In this document: positions 9,186-20,512 of the stretch, one piece after another
Numbering within the stretch: the stretch's first letter is position 1
Layout: each line of letters opens with the position of its first letter
Source: Bathynomus jamesi
Taxonomy: Eukaryota; Arthropoda; Malacostraca; Isopoda; Cirolanidae
Reading direction: 5' to 3'
NCBI GenBank assembly: GCA_023014485.1
Contig: JAJOZX010002705.1
Coordinates: 1 to 64,000, forward strand
Length of the DNA stretch: 64,000 nt
Notes under the pieces: generated by a model
Databases searched by the model: none
Told to the model about the DNA's origin: nothing
Seen by the model: the letters and a program-made list of their open reading frames with translations, nothing else
Translations under genes and position numbers: made by a program

Positions 9186-9854
9186 GTTAAAGTCAGTACA
9201 CTATTTTTTCTTTTTTAGTAAACATAGTCCAAATTTTGAGACTTTTCCTTAATGTTTACTTTGAATATATATATAGAGTGATGAGTATACTTTGACTTCA
9301 CAAAATACAGTATATATCTTTATTCCTTGCTTTATATGCCTTCTTTGCGATAAGCTTTAAAGGGACTAGCAAAAAATATCGGCTAACCATGGGTATACTT
9401 TATTTTTTCTTAGTTGCATTATGTATTAATAGTACCTGCCACGGTTGAGCGTTTATTGTCTGCGGGAGGCTCCGAGAGCCCCCTACCGAAGGGGGCTTGG
9501 AAAGGTTGGATGACGAAGGACAAAGGAAGGAAGATCGGAGGACACCAGGGGCAGTCAGGAATTTTTGCACTTCCTGAAGTGGAAGAGGAAGATGTCATGC
9601 GAGGATATCAAAAGGAAGAGGGAAGGTATTACGTTCTGAGGGGTTTATGCGTAAGGTTTTTGTAACGGTTTAGGTAAGGGTTAATAGGAAGAAAGCCAGC
9701 TTGGCCTATTATTATAATAAAGTTACATTTGTTTTTCTGCAAATGATGTTTATCGTACGCAAGTTAATTTTTTATTAGTGTTTATTAACAGTAAATGGTT
9801 TAATTCAACCTATAAATTTAATTTTCATTATGGGGTTACGTAGACTCCACACTA
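9186..9854 (+). other. Intergenic with an unassigned 83-codon frame
   Basis: An ATG frame at 9414-9665 encodes a basic, Gly/Lys/Glu-rich peptide (includes GGSESPLPKGAWKGW). It has no recognised domain and no splice signals that I trust, so I do not call it a gene. The rest is A+T-rich unique-looking sequence. Confidence 0.3.
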
Positions 9855-10265
9855 CAGGGTGTCCCATAAGTCCGGCATCATAGGAGAAATTCATATTTTT
9901 CTATTTATACAAACCATAATTCATATTTTTCTCTTTCTACAGGCCATAATGTCTGTGAGCAAGGAAGAACGAATCCAGATAATTCTACTCATAGGAAATC
10001 GGAGTCAAAGAGAAGCCACTGCTGAATTTAACAGACTGCATCCAGACACACAACTCTGTGTTATTGGCTCGCGGTCTGGATGCAGTCTGTTAAATTCAGC
10101 AGGGCCTCTCTTTGACTCCGATTTCCTATGAGTAGAATTATCTGGATTCGTTCTTCCTTGCTCACAGACATTATGGCCTGTAGAAAGAGAAAAATATGAA
10201 TTATGGTTTGTAGAAATAGAAAAATATGAATTTCTCCTATGATGCCGGACTTATGGGACACCCTG
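9855..10265. mobile_element. Palindromic mariner derivative (inverted dimer of the 5' end)
   Basis: Two nearly identical arms of about 200 bp (9855-10055 and 10066-10265) lie head to head around a short loop (~10056-10065). Each arm is a mariner/Tc1-type 5' end: terminal CAGGGTGTCCCATAAGTCCG, a short leader, then an ATG frame MSVSKEERIQIILLIGNRSQ, the start of a transposase DNA-binding domain. TA flanks both sides (9853-9854 and 10266-10267). The rest of the transposase is absent. Confidence 0.85.
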
Positions 10266-10951
10266 TAGTCTCCATGCGTGTGGTGCCACACTAGCCTTCT
10301 AGGGTTAAAATTGGGAGTCTAAGTAAATCGTGTAAGTTCTTTACTGAACCTAACAAATAAGATCAAAATGACAATTTAAGTACATATATATATATATCAC
10401 AATTATGGATGTATGCGAGATCGAGCGTTAAGTGCACTCCATTCAACTTGTTAGTTCTGAAAAGAGAGAATTCTGGGTACAAAAATAGGAGGACTTTGAC
10501 CTCTAGCAGTTCCCTTATGACAAAGAAATATAATAATAATAATCCTATTTCCATTATGATTAAAATATTCGTTTTTAACTGCGTGTAATAATCATATAAA
10601 CACGAAATAATCTTTCAAGAATATCCGCTTCAAATGAATGATTTTTTTACTATGAGAATTTACTAGTAGACCATCGCTAAACCGCCTTGATGAATAAAGG
10701 CGCGAGAACACAAAACTAAAATGAATGTGAATTATATAAAAGTTTATAAATAAATCATTATTAAATATATATAGAAACGTCGGACATTTGATATATAAAA
10801 ATGAAAATTATATATAATCCCGCTCGATAAGCTATTTCGGGATGACTGATAAATATTCTTCGCGTTTATATATAATTCATATTCAATACATAAACTGAAA
10901 TAAAAGTGCTTCTAATTTTTAACTAACTTTATTTATATATATATTATATAT

Positions 10952-10995
<44 letters not shown>

Positions 10996-12708
10996 CTGGA
11001 GGTAATATTTATGCAGATTTCTTTCATATAAACCTGAGATTTATCCTTGCTTTTACTCTTTAGATACGTGTTCAGATGCTTTAGAATATAAGCGGTTTGG
11101 AGAAAAGGCATTCAACAGAGAAGAAAAGGATGTACAACAATGTATTTTACGTACATACATATATATATATATACGTGTATATGTACACACGTACATAATT
11201 AAATATAAAATATATATATTTAACTTCCCTATATTTTCAATATGTTGCGTTACTGGATTTGATTAGTCGCATAACTTCCATTTTAATAAAGTGGCTTAAA
11301 TCATTGAAAAAGTATCTCAGTTGCGATTTTTACATTGAAAAAACGATATTGAATATCAATCAAATATTGAAAATATAATATGGAATAATGGAATATTCAG
11401 AATATTGCAAAATAAATTCCTTCTCACGGAACGGTATTACTTTTCAATGCATGATATAAACTACATTGTGTAACCTCCTTTCGCGATTATTTTGCTTTTA
11501 AAAAGTTTAGTATACCCTATTAATGACGTAATAAAACAATAAAACATTCATTTTCTAATTAGTTGTCATTGGTGGTTGTCAATTTTTATCTCAAAGGTCG
11601 TTTTTAAAGATAAGAAAGATTTCCTGAACGGAGGAAATCTAATTTGACACACGCACAAAAATATTTAGTTGGAATAAATACGTGCCTACTGTACACTATG
11701 GTTAATCCAATTATATTATGTTGTCAATCCAAGAGTACTCTGTCGTTAATCCGAGTATGTACTTGGTTAATCCACCCGTACTCTAAGTTGGTCTAACCAT
11801 GCTTATCGTTCACATAAAAACTTAAGTTGCAAGTGCAACAGCCGAAGAGATTGGTTAACCACTTGGTATGGTATGAAACTACTTAACCATATATTTCGCC
11901 GTTTTAACCAGATTTTTCTCCGTGATATGATCCATACTGTCTATATACTGTAGTTGATGAAGACTAGTCTAAAAACCATAATTATTTTAACCCAAATTGA
12001 TATCAAATAAAGTCTCATTTGATTGAGTAGTTGAAATTACATTATTTGGGTAGTTTAGGGAGAATTTTTTTTACTCCCTATTTTACGAATTACCGAAGTA
12101 ATGTAGTTTTATTTTTAACTACTTCTCAATGGATCGAAACTTGTTTCGACTAATATGAATTAAAATAACTCGATAGTTCCTAAGATGTAACCCACAAATA
12201 TGTATTTTTAAAATCAAAGTACTCCCAAAAGATCTTGTATAATTTTTTGATGTAGGGATGTCTTATCTGAATTTATTCTAAACAACTAAAATGTCTAAAT
12301 AAGCCTATAATACATAAAGAAAACGAGATATGCAAGAGGATAAGGTTAGAATTAATATATTTACTATTAAATTACAGTTTTGAATTTACCATTAATTTGC
12401 AAACTACACTTAATCTACAAAAACAATTTAAAACGTCTTATACCCAAATTTTTTCCTATACAATTTTGTTGACTTTCAGTTTGGTGAGTTTTTTTATATT
12501 AATAAAATTAACGTACGATCGAATAATACACACTAAAAATAGGGCAAAGTTTGAGAGGGAAAAATAAAAATATTGAAAAAAGCAGTTATTTTATAAAAAT
12601 AAATAACATTTTCCAACCAAGATATTAGCTGCTGCAAGAGACTCACTCAGTAAGTTAGTAAATGGCCGGCACGCTTTCAGGCTGAAAGGTCACTAACGTT
12701 CAGAATTT

Positions 12709-12740
<32 letters not shown>

Positions 12741-12832
12741 ATATTATATATATATATATATATTAAAACGGTAGCGAATCCATTTCTTAAAAAAAAAAAT
12801 TCACCCGAAAGTATTCGGCGTACATTCCTCAC
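10266..12832. other. A+T-rich region, no gene recognised
   Basis: (TA)n tracts lie at 10930-10993, 11160-11175 and 12710-12765. Around 11690-11900 the motif GTTAATCC recurs several times without forming a clean array. I looked on the minus strand for kinase exons of the receptor gene and found none that I can defend. Confidence 0.45.
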
Positions 12833-13029
12833 CTTGAGGCTAACGATGTCCCGCTTCTCTCCAAATGGCCCTTGAAGGAGATCGTGGCTTAGACAACTCA
12901 TTTTCTGCTTCTTCGTTCGCCAAAAGATGAAAAAAATGGCGCCCATCAGCAAGAGAATGACAGCCACCAAAATTCCAATGATGAGAGCCACATATTTCTG
13001 GCGTCGTTCCTCATCATTTATTTCTGTTA
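12833..13029 (-). CDS. Ddr: Ddr exon: transmembrane segment
   Basis: The acceptor is CTTTACATAG and the donor CTCAAG|GTGAGG. The 197-bp exon has a short charged lead (TEINDEERRQKY), one hydrophobic helix of about 24 residues (VALIIGILVAVILLLMGAIF continuing FIFW), then a basic stop-transfer RTKKQK. The cytosolic start includes CLSHDLLQGPFGEKRD. It joins the stalk exon in phase and leaves phase 0 for the next exon, which I did not find. Confidence 0.85.
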
Positions 13030-13953
13030 CTATGTAAAGAAATTTCAAATAATATTCTTTCAAAGATTTTTTTAAAGATATTTTCCCCCCTTTTTTTTTA
13101 GAGGGGAGTGGAGGAAAAAAGAGGGTAAGATCGAGGAAGAAAGAAAGAAAATATTTTAAAAGAATTTTCTTTTTTTGTTTCATTCTGACACACTTTTTGT
13201 CACTCACCTTTTTTGAAATTGCTTTTAACTTTGAGGACATTTTTTTTTTTTTTTGGGAAGGACCTTTTTTTTTTCTTTTTAATTTTATTTTGGTAAAGTT
13301 AATATACTTAGAACACCTTGTATATTTATTTAATTGGTCGCAAATTCGGAAGGGTAGAATATAATTGGGCAGGGTGGTTAAGAGGGGGATTCTGAGCGGT
13401 GAGGCTCTGGTTCTCTCACGCCTGCTAGCTCCTGGGTTGGATTGAATTGAGTTGCCGCTTACCCTGTTGATGCTCGGGCTACAAGTGACATTTGGGACAC
13501 ACCCACACACACACACACACACACACATCGTGGGGACATGAGCTCCTTTGTTGTTTAGAAATAATTAGTAGTCAAAGGGATGTGAAGGGGAGCGGAGGCG
13601 CTGGTTCACCAGGATGCGTGTGTGAACGGATTCGTGCATTTTTGTCTCTACCTTTTCTCTTTGGTAAACCACGTTTCCGTCATCAAGGTCTGCCAGTGTC
13701 CGTAGTTCAGTTTCCCTACAAGCGAAGTGAAGACAATGAGGTCGGGAGCTCGAATCCCAATGGTACTAGTAATAAATTCAGAAGTTAAAGCAAAGGGGCA
13801 TATTAGTTGGCCTGAGCTCTGTGCCAGTTTCTGGCCTTCGTACGGTAAATTTTATGTTTTGCGTTAGGTGGTACAGAAGTATATACTGTAAGTTTGGAAA
13901 ATCCTGCAATACGCAGTGGACCTGTACTCGTTGAGGAATAGCTTTATACTGTG

Positions 13954-13990
<37 letters not shown>

Positions 13991-13991
13991 C

Positions 13992-14022
<31 letters not shown>

Positions 14023-14089
14023 TATTATATATATAATTATATATATATATATATTGTAGAGAAAGCGATGTTCTTAAGGAACCTGCATT
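13030..14089. other. Ddr intron, left part
   Basis: It contains T/A-rich homopurine-homopyrimidine stretches (13060-13290), a (CA)n run (13501-13528), one tRNA-derived SINE copy (13690-13855) and a long interrupted (TA)n tract (13957-14053). The 98-codon frame at 13492-13788 crosses the CA run and the SINE and is not a gene. Confidence 0.55.
13690..13855 (+). repeat. SINE family 1 (tRNA-derived), copy a
   Basis: It contains a box-A-like GTAGTTCAG, AAGCGAAGTGAAGACAATGA, a box-B-like GGGAGCTCGAATCCC, then AATGGTACTAGTAATAAATT and GTGCCAGTTTCTGGCC. The same order of motifs recurs at 28684-28815 and 46383-46545. Confidence 0.6.
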
Positions 14090-14283
14090 TAAGAATAAAA
14101 AGGATAATCAACACCCCCGTCAACATTATGAAGATTTACTATGAAGCAAAAGCCGAAGCTGAATGACTATAATTCTGTGTACAAATTAAACATACCACTG
14201 AAGATGGGAGATTGACTTCCGAAACGTCCGACATCAAATCTTAATAATGTTAACGTGGGCGTTGATCATCCTTTTTATTCTTA
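14090..14283. repeat. Foldback repeat with hammerhead-like core
   Basis: The arm 14090-14140 (AAGAATAAAAAGGATAATCA, then AACACCCCCGTCAACATTAT) is inverted at 14236-14283. Between them CTGAAGAT, a pairable GGGAG/CTTCC stem and GAAACG form a motif shared with other hairpins in the window. Its right arm touches the mariner that starts at 14288. Confidence 0.6.
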
Positions 14284-14287
14284 TATA

Positions 14288-15723
14288 CAGGGTGTCCGAG
14301 AATTATCTGTACAATTTTTGGCTGTTATTAAAAGTCAACCATGAAGTGTAGAAATTCCAGTGTTATCCCATTTTACAGAGAAACTCATTACGTTTTTTCT
14401 GATAACAAGTTTTGACAAGTTTTTCTTTTTCAGATATTCATACACACCCCTCATCCTTAATGAATCCACAGGAGAAAGCACAGTGTGTTGAATGGTTTAT
14501 CGAAACAAAATCAGATACACAAGTTCAACGATGGTTTAGAACTAATTACAACAGAAACCCTCCATCAAGAGTAACCATACGAGCTTGGTATAAAAGGTTT
14601 AAGGAAACTGGAAGTGTAGAGCATAAGAAAGGAGCAGGACGGCCTCGAACGTCTTTTGAAAATGTCGAGCGCATTCGAGAGGCTTTTGTTCGCAGTCCAC
14701 GCAAGTCGACAAGAATTGCATCACGAGAGTTACAGATACCTCGTTCGACAGTGCATGATGTCTTGCGTAAACGTTTGAAGTTGCATCCTTACAAGTTGCA
14801 AATCTTGCAACAGATTACGCAAGAAGATAAGGTCTCCCGTAAGGAATTTGCAATGACTGCTTGACAGAGCCGACCAGGACAATACGTTCTTGGCAAGAAT
14901 CATGTTTTCGGACGAGGCAACTTTTCATGTTTCAGGCAAGGTAAACAAACAAAATGTGCGCATATGGGGGTCACAAAATCCACATTGCATAGAAGAGCAC
15001 ATCAGAGACAGTCCTAAAGTTAATGTGTGGTGTGGCCTGTTACATGATCGCGTGATTGGACCATTTTTCTTCGGTGAATCAACAGTGACCTCCAATACCT
15101 ACCTGGACATGTTGCAACACTTTGTCTATCCGCAATTAGAAGCACTGCGTCCACGCATCATTTTTCAGCAAGATGGCGCACCGCCACATTGGGCCTTGAT
15201 CGTCCGTAAGTCCCTGAATGAGACATTCCCAAACAGGTGGATTGGCCATGGAGGTGCAATTCATTGGCCGGCTAGACCTCCCGACATCACACCCTGTGAT
15301 TTCTTTCTTTGGGGATTCGTCAAAGATCTTGTGTACAATACGCGGGTGACAGACATTGATGATTTAAAAACAAGAATCACAGCTGCTATTGAGCGAATTG
15401 ATGTGGATATGCTGCAGCGTACATGGCAACATTTGGAGTATCGATTGGATGTTTTGCGAATCACTGATGGTGCACATATCGAATGTTTGTAACAACGTTA
15501 CCTTAATAGAAGAAACTTTTGAAAATACAGATTCGAAATAATCTTGTTTAAGAATTTTACGTGTGTTATCAAGAATTTTATTAAAAGATGAAATTGTACA
15601 GATAATTTTCGGACACACTGGAATTTCTAAAAAACTTGTCAAAACTTGGTATCAGAAAAAACTTAATGAGATTCTCTGTAAAATAACAGCCAAAAATTGT
15701 ACAGATAATTCTCGGACACCCTG
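14288..15723 (+). mobile_element. DD41D mariner-like transposon, nearly full length
   Basis: Terminal inverted repeats start CAGGGTGTCCGAGAATTATC and extend through the TGTACAATTTTTGGCTGTTA stretch. TA target duplication on both sides (14286-14287, 15724-15725). Subterminal inverted similarity goes on for well over 100 bp (TTACAGAGAA.CTCATTA). A second end-like motif lies inside the right arm (about 15592-15632). Length 1436 bp. Confidence 0.9.
14460..15492 (+). pseudogene. Mariner-like transposase (DD41D), one frameshift
   Basis: ATG at 14460 (MNPQEKAQCVEWF) begins the paired-like helix-turn-helix (WYKRFKETGSVEHKKGAGRP, then SRELQIPRSTVHDVLRKRL). A one-base frameshift near 14862 puts the rest in another frame: FSDEATF (first Asp), FQQDGAPPHW (second Asp) and TPCDFFLWG (third Asp). 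I count 41 residues between the second and third Asp, so this is the DD41D group (rosa/visitor-like) and not the DD34D mariners. The C-terminus continues to TAA at 15490. All three catalytic residues survive, so decay is recent. Confidence 0.85.
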
Positions 15724-15729
15724 TATATA

Positions 15730-17348
15730 CAGGGTGTTTCATAACATGTGGGACGCACTTTCAGGATAGATTCAGGACCTGAAAACAATGAAAAAAAGCT
15801 TATATAAACATATGCCCGAAATCGCTTTGTTTTCGAGTTACAGCCCGTTTTGTGTTCCAGCAATTCTTTCCGCAAACTGTTTACAAACACTTCTTGCCGA
15901 CAATGTGAGTGTGTACGAAACTTATTTCACGTATGGCCTTGCCGATTGTAATGCTTCGTACACTCTATGACATGTTTCAATATCGTTGAATGTAGAGCCA
16001 TCAGTCAGTCAGAGGTGCATCGCGGTGTTTCACTGTTCGTATTCGTAACTTCTTACCGTGAATAAGTGAAATCCAGCGAAAAAAAAGAAGCTTAAACGTT
16101 TTTGCGCTATTCAGTGATAGTGTGCATTTGAAGTGAGAATGGAGACTTATTCAAACAGAGAAATGGCAGACATGCATCTCATGTATGGACTTGCCGAATG
16201 TAATGCGGCCGCATCAAGACGTTTGTATGCGGAAAGGTTTCCGAATCGCCGTCTGCCAGATAAGGCCTTTCAGAGAATAGACGAGCGACAAGCGAGTTTC
16301 AGATGGTGGTAGACCAATCAGCGCCAGAACTGTTGAGTTGGAGGAGCGGGTCCTGAATCGCGTGGAGGAACATCCTGGTGTCAGCACCCGAAGGATAGCA
16401 GCAGCAGAGGGTGTAAGATACACAACTGTGTGGAGAATTTTACGGGAACAACAGGTTTACCCATATCACATTCAGAGAGTACAAGGCCTTACTGAAGCTG
16501 ATTTCCCACCACGAGAGGCTTTTTGTACTTGGTTCCTTCAACAGTGTGCTCGCGATTCTCTTTTTCTATCCTCCGTGTTGTTTTGTGATGAGGCTACCTT
16601 CACAAGAAATGGCGTGATCAATTTTCACAACACTCATCACTGGGCCGAAGAGAATCCGCATGCCATCATCCAGTCAAGGCACCAACAACAATTTAGTATC
16701 AATGTCTGGGCAGGACTTATTGTCTACAACTTAATCGGTCCTTTTGTTTTGCCTGGAAGATTAACAGGAGAATCGTATTCCAATTTTTTAAGGAATGATT
16801 TAAGCGATTTACTAGATGAAGTTCTTCTTGGTGTCCGACGTCGCATGTGGTTTATGCATGACGGCGCTCTGCCTCATTTTAGTCGAGTAGCCAGAGACTA
16901 TTTGGATGACCATTTCCCTGATAAATGGATAGGTCGTGGAGGACCCATTGCGTGGCCTGCTCGCTCCCCGAACCTGAATCCACTCGATTTTTACCTGTAG
17001 GGTCATCTGAAATCCATCGTTTACGTGACACCCATTGACAACGTTGAAATGCTTCGCCATCGTGTAGAATAAGGATGCCATGCCAGAAAATCCGAGCAAT
17101 ACTTGGAATGTTTGAACGCGTAAGGCAGTCTATGACGAGGCGTGTTGAGGCGTGTATTCAAGGGCAAGGCGGTCATTTTGAGCAGTTCCTTTAAAGGTAA
17201 GGCGGATACTTGCTGGAACACATAACGGGCTGCAACTCGGAAATAAAGCGATTTCGGGCATATGTTTACATATACACACACTTTTTTCATTGTTTTCAAG
17301 TCCTGAATCCATCCTGAAAGTGCGTCCCACATGTTATGAAACACCCTG
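15730..17348 (+). mobile_element. Second DD41D mariner-like transposon, adjacent
   Basis: Inverted ends start CAGGGTGTTTCATAACATG and run on as GGGACGCACTTTCAGGAT, about 60 bp with few mismatches. TA lies on both sides. Only TATATA (15724-15729) separates it from the preceding element. Length 1619 bp. The end sequence differs from its neighbour's beyond CAGGGTGT, so it is a different family and not a tandem copy. Confidence 0.9.
16139..17194 (+). pseudogene. Mariner-like transposase (DD41D), several breaks
   Basis: ATG at 16139 (METYSNREMADMHLMYGLAE) opens the N-terminal HTH; the frame is lost near 16260-16310 and regained with ELEERVLNRVEEHPGVSTRR. FCDEATF, FMHDGALPHF and NPLDFYL give the three catalytic Asp, again with 41 residues between the last two. 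The codon after DFYL is TAG where the family has Trp (of the LWG motif). Further breaks follow, and the C-terminal GGHFEQFL ends at 17194. Confidence 0.85.
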
Positions 17349-17403
17349 TATATATATATATATATGAAAATTATTTCACGAAAGTGACACGTGAAAAATA
17401 TTT

Positions 17404-17558
17404 ATGATGAATAAAACCACGAAGGGAAAAGAAACAAAATGGTGCTCAAGCGCTTTCGTCTAATGACATCCTCAGGGAGTGTTCCTGAGGATGTCATTAG
17501 ACGAAAGCGCTTGAGCACCACTTTGTGTTTCTTTTCCCTTCATGGTTTTATTCATCAT
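17404..17558. repeat. Near-perfect palindrome (foldback), ~75-bp arms
   Basis: The left arm ATGATGAATAAAACC..GAAGGGAAAAGAAACA to ATGACATCCTCAGGGA is inverted immediately after a 4-base loop. The inner part of each right-hand arm reads CCTGAGGATGTCATTAGACG then AAAGCGCTTGAGCAC. TA runs flank it on both sides. Confidence 0.8.
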
Positions 17559-18166
17559 ATATATATATATATATATATCAGGGGCGTGCATTCAGGGTAA
17601 GCTGGGTAAGCGTCGCCTACCCTAATAAAAATCTTATTAAAGATATTAAAGACAGTACCGTATTTTTCAGAATACTCTACAGTACATACCCACTAGCCAG
17701 TTATGAAGTTTATCATTAGCTACTATAATTATATAATATGTACAATTTGTACATATAGCGCGTGTGCCGCACGCAATACCGCTTACCCTGTAGACCTACC
17801 CACCGCACGCCACTGAATTATATATATATACATGTGTGTGTGTGGTGTGTGTGTATATATATATATATATATACACACAGTGGGTTCATATAGAAAAAAA
17901 ACCTGCATGTTTTATGCTGACATTTATCCATACAAAATAGTGTTTTACGGCAAAACTTTTTCAACCGACTGTTTTAGGATTCCAAAATCTGGAGATCGGT
18001 TAGCTGGTTTGTGATATTCCTGGCGATAATTTTGAAGCAGAAAGAATGTGAATCGTGGTTGTGACAGTGACAGGTGTATTTGATGATTAATTTAGATGCT
18101 CTGTTTATAATGTTGTCATGGCCACAAGGTAAGTTCACTGGCGTCTGATATACAGAATATATGTTC

Positions 18167-18255
<89 letters not shown>

Positions 18256-18257
<2 letters not shown>

Positions 18258-19374
18258 CGCTCATAAGTATTTGTACAGAGAAATATTTCAGTTATATTCT
18301 TCCTTATCTTTTGCACCATGCATAGGATTGTTGTGAAAAGTTGACCGTTCGTTTGGAAAAAATTAACAAATGAAAGAATTAGTTTAACTCCAACATATAA
18401 TGTAAAACATCAAAGAATTTGAGGAAAATTTAAAAAGTTAAAATGCAAAAGTTTTCGTACATTTACTTACAAAATTATTTAATACTTTTTGTATCCACCT
18501 TTTGCTTGAATAAGTTTAATGATTCGTTCTGGGTATTTTTCTACAAGGTTCTGACATATTTCGGTAGGAATTTTAGCCCATTCTTCTAAAGAAAATTGTT
18601 ACAATTCATTCAGATTCAAAGGGTTTCTCTCGCGGACACCTTTTTACAAATCAAACTATAAATTCTAGATTAAATTGAGATCTGGGCTTTGAGTGGGACA
18701 CTCGAGAAGCTTGAAATTCTTTTGTCGAAGCCATTTCGTGGTAATCTTACTTTTACGTTTTGGATCATTATCTTGTTGCGGTAACCAACTGCGACCTATT
18801 CGTAACTCCGAAACTGAAGGTAATACATTTTCTTCTAAAATTTCCTAATATTTCTTCGAATTGATGATTCTATTGATGACAACAAGCTTTCCAGGACAAG
18901 AAGCACTAAGGCATCCCCAAAGAAGCAAAGTACCACCACCATGTTTAACCGTAGAAAGGATGTTTATTTCCTCGAATGCAGTATTTGATTTTCGTTGAAC
19001 ATACAGTTGTTCTTTGTTCCCGAATAATAAATTTTGGTCTCGTCTGTCCAGAGAACTTTCTTTCAGAATACAAATCCATCATTTTGATGATCCTTGACGA
19101 ACTTCTTTGTACGCTTTTCGTAGCAGAGTTTTCTTCGTGCAACCCTTCCATGCAGACCTTTCTTTTTCATGTTGGAGTTAAACATGTTGGAGTTAAACTA
19201 AATTTTTGTTGTTAAATTTTTCCAAATGAATGATAAACTTTCCATAACTATCCTGTTATGATAAGATAAGGACGAATAAGATAAGGAGTAAGATAAGGAC
19301 GAATAAGATAAGAAATAAAATAAGGACGAATATAACTAAAATATTTCTCTGTAAGAATATTTATAAGCGCCACT
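18256..19374 (-). mobile_element. Tc1-type transposon relic
   Basis: Imperfect inverted ends GCGCTCATAAGTATTTG..ACAGAGAAATATTT at the left, and GCGCTTATAAATATTC..ACAGAGAAATATTTTA read from the right. Near the right end is a small tandem array of GATAAGGACGAATAA-like units (19255-19332). The element lies in a Ddr intron in the same orientation as the gene. Confidence 0.75.
18490..19150 (-). pseudogene. Tc1-like transposase fragment
   Basis: On the minus strand the frame gives VKHGGGTLLLWGCLSASCPG (the Tc1 GGG..WGC block), LPQQDNDPKRKSK (second catalytic Asp) and LECPTQSPDLNLI followed by TAG. In Tc1 (DD34E) the residue at that stop is the catalytic Glu of PDLNPIE, so a GAG-to-TAG change is the simplest reading. 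Other stops follow. The C-terminal region (RIIKLIQAKGGYKKY) is still legible near 18490. The N-terminal DNA-binding domains are missing or unreadable. Confidence 0.75.
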
Positions 19375-20023
19375 AATATATATATACACACAAACAGACG
19401 TTTGAATACGAGTTACTGTATTATGCTTGATAACTAGAATAATAGCAATTTTCGTCGGTGAAGCATTGATCAGCATTGCCTGTAAATTGCCTGTACCCGA
19501 TTAAAATCTACTATTATCGAAGTCATTATAAGGCACAGATCCTTTATATTCCTTTATTTGAATTATGTGGAAGGTATTTCTGATGAGGTATTGCAGGTTC
19601 ATTTAGGCATCTGTTGTTGATAGGGAATTCATTCTTAATTAAAAAATTCTTTCCTATTTAAACCACTTTCATTCTTTCTCTTTTCAAAATCTATTTTTTT
19701 CATTCTTTTTATAACTTTGGGTTATTATTATTTATTTATTACTAAAAAATAATATGTAAAAAATTTCATCTCATCTGTTCTCGTAAAATAAGATAGTATG
19801 AATTATTATTATTATTATTATTATTATTACTGTATTATTATTGCAGTCCCTATTTGTGCAATATAGTCAAGTCATTTGGCATGAAGACGACAACATTCTC
19901 TTCAAGTAACACACTAATCTTCCGGTACTCTTACGTTATTTAATTTACTGTCCGGGTTAGGCGTACTTATGCCAGGTTAGGCATACTCTTGGCTAATCTT
20001 CCGTCACTCTTACGTTATCTTAC
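19375..20023. other. Ddr intron between the Tc1 relic and the stalk exon
   Basis: It holds a (TTA)n run (19803-19845). A ~30-bp sequence, CTAATCTTCCG..ACTCTTACGTTAT, is present at about 19915 and again at 19993, the second copy abutting the splice donor of the stalk exon. No gene. Confidence 0.5.
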
Positions 20024-20206
20024 CTTGGTTTATATTTGAGTTTCGTATTTGAGTTCCATCGTGCATGTATCCACGAGAATCGTTCAAATGTTCACCCCCG
20101 TGGGACCAACTTATTACCCCCGTGTGATGGTCCCTGAGGTCAGGGTTGGTAATACCACCGGGGTGTGATGAAGGCCCGATTGAACTAAGATTTCCACGAA
20201 CTGGAA
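20024..20206 (-). CDS. Ddr: Ddr exon: extracellular juxtamembrane linker
   Basis: The acceptor is GATCATTGCAG and the donor CCAAG|GTAAGA. The 183-bp exon starts with two bases that complete the split Phe codon and reads PVRGNLSSIGPSSHPGGI, later SWSHGGEHLNDSRGYMHD. This is low-complexity Gly/Ser/His/Asn sequence with N-x-S/T sites, as expected for the unconserved stalk before the membrane. It ends in phase 1. The call rests on phase agreement on both sides and position, not on sequence conservation. Confidence 0.7.
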
Positions 20207-20512
20207 CTGCAATGATCACAAATATTTGTTTAACTTTTCAAAATGAAGCCGCTCGTAAATTATATTATTTTTAGGCAAATATTGTCCCTTTATATCGATA
20301 AACATTGTTATCTCAACGTTATCTTTATTTTCTCGTGGATTTGCTTCGGGAAGTTGAGTTGTGATGCCGAGGATCGCTCCCTGCCTTCTTCTCAACGTGG
20401 AAGAGGTAATGGGAAGTGTTAAGCAATGGGCCTAACTCCGACTACTGCGAGTCCTGCTGCGCCATCCGTTGGTGCTCGACAGAGTCGTACTTACAATAGG
20501 TAGTATGGATAC

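Noticed and set aside
9414..9665. 83-codon frame as a gene
   Set aside because: No recognised domain, no supporting neighbour or splice context; composition alone is not enough.
10363..10554. Possible Ddr kinase-side exon on the minus strand
   Set aside because: An acceptor-like TTCTCTCTTTTCAG is present, but the following text matches no kinase motif.
12677..13528. 283-codon minus-strand open frame as one protein
   Set aside because: It is real only over the Ddr transmembrane exon (12833-13029). The rest reads through TA, CA and A-rich repeats, and splice sites bound the exon.
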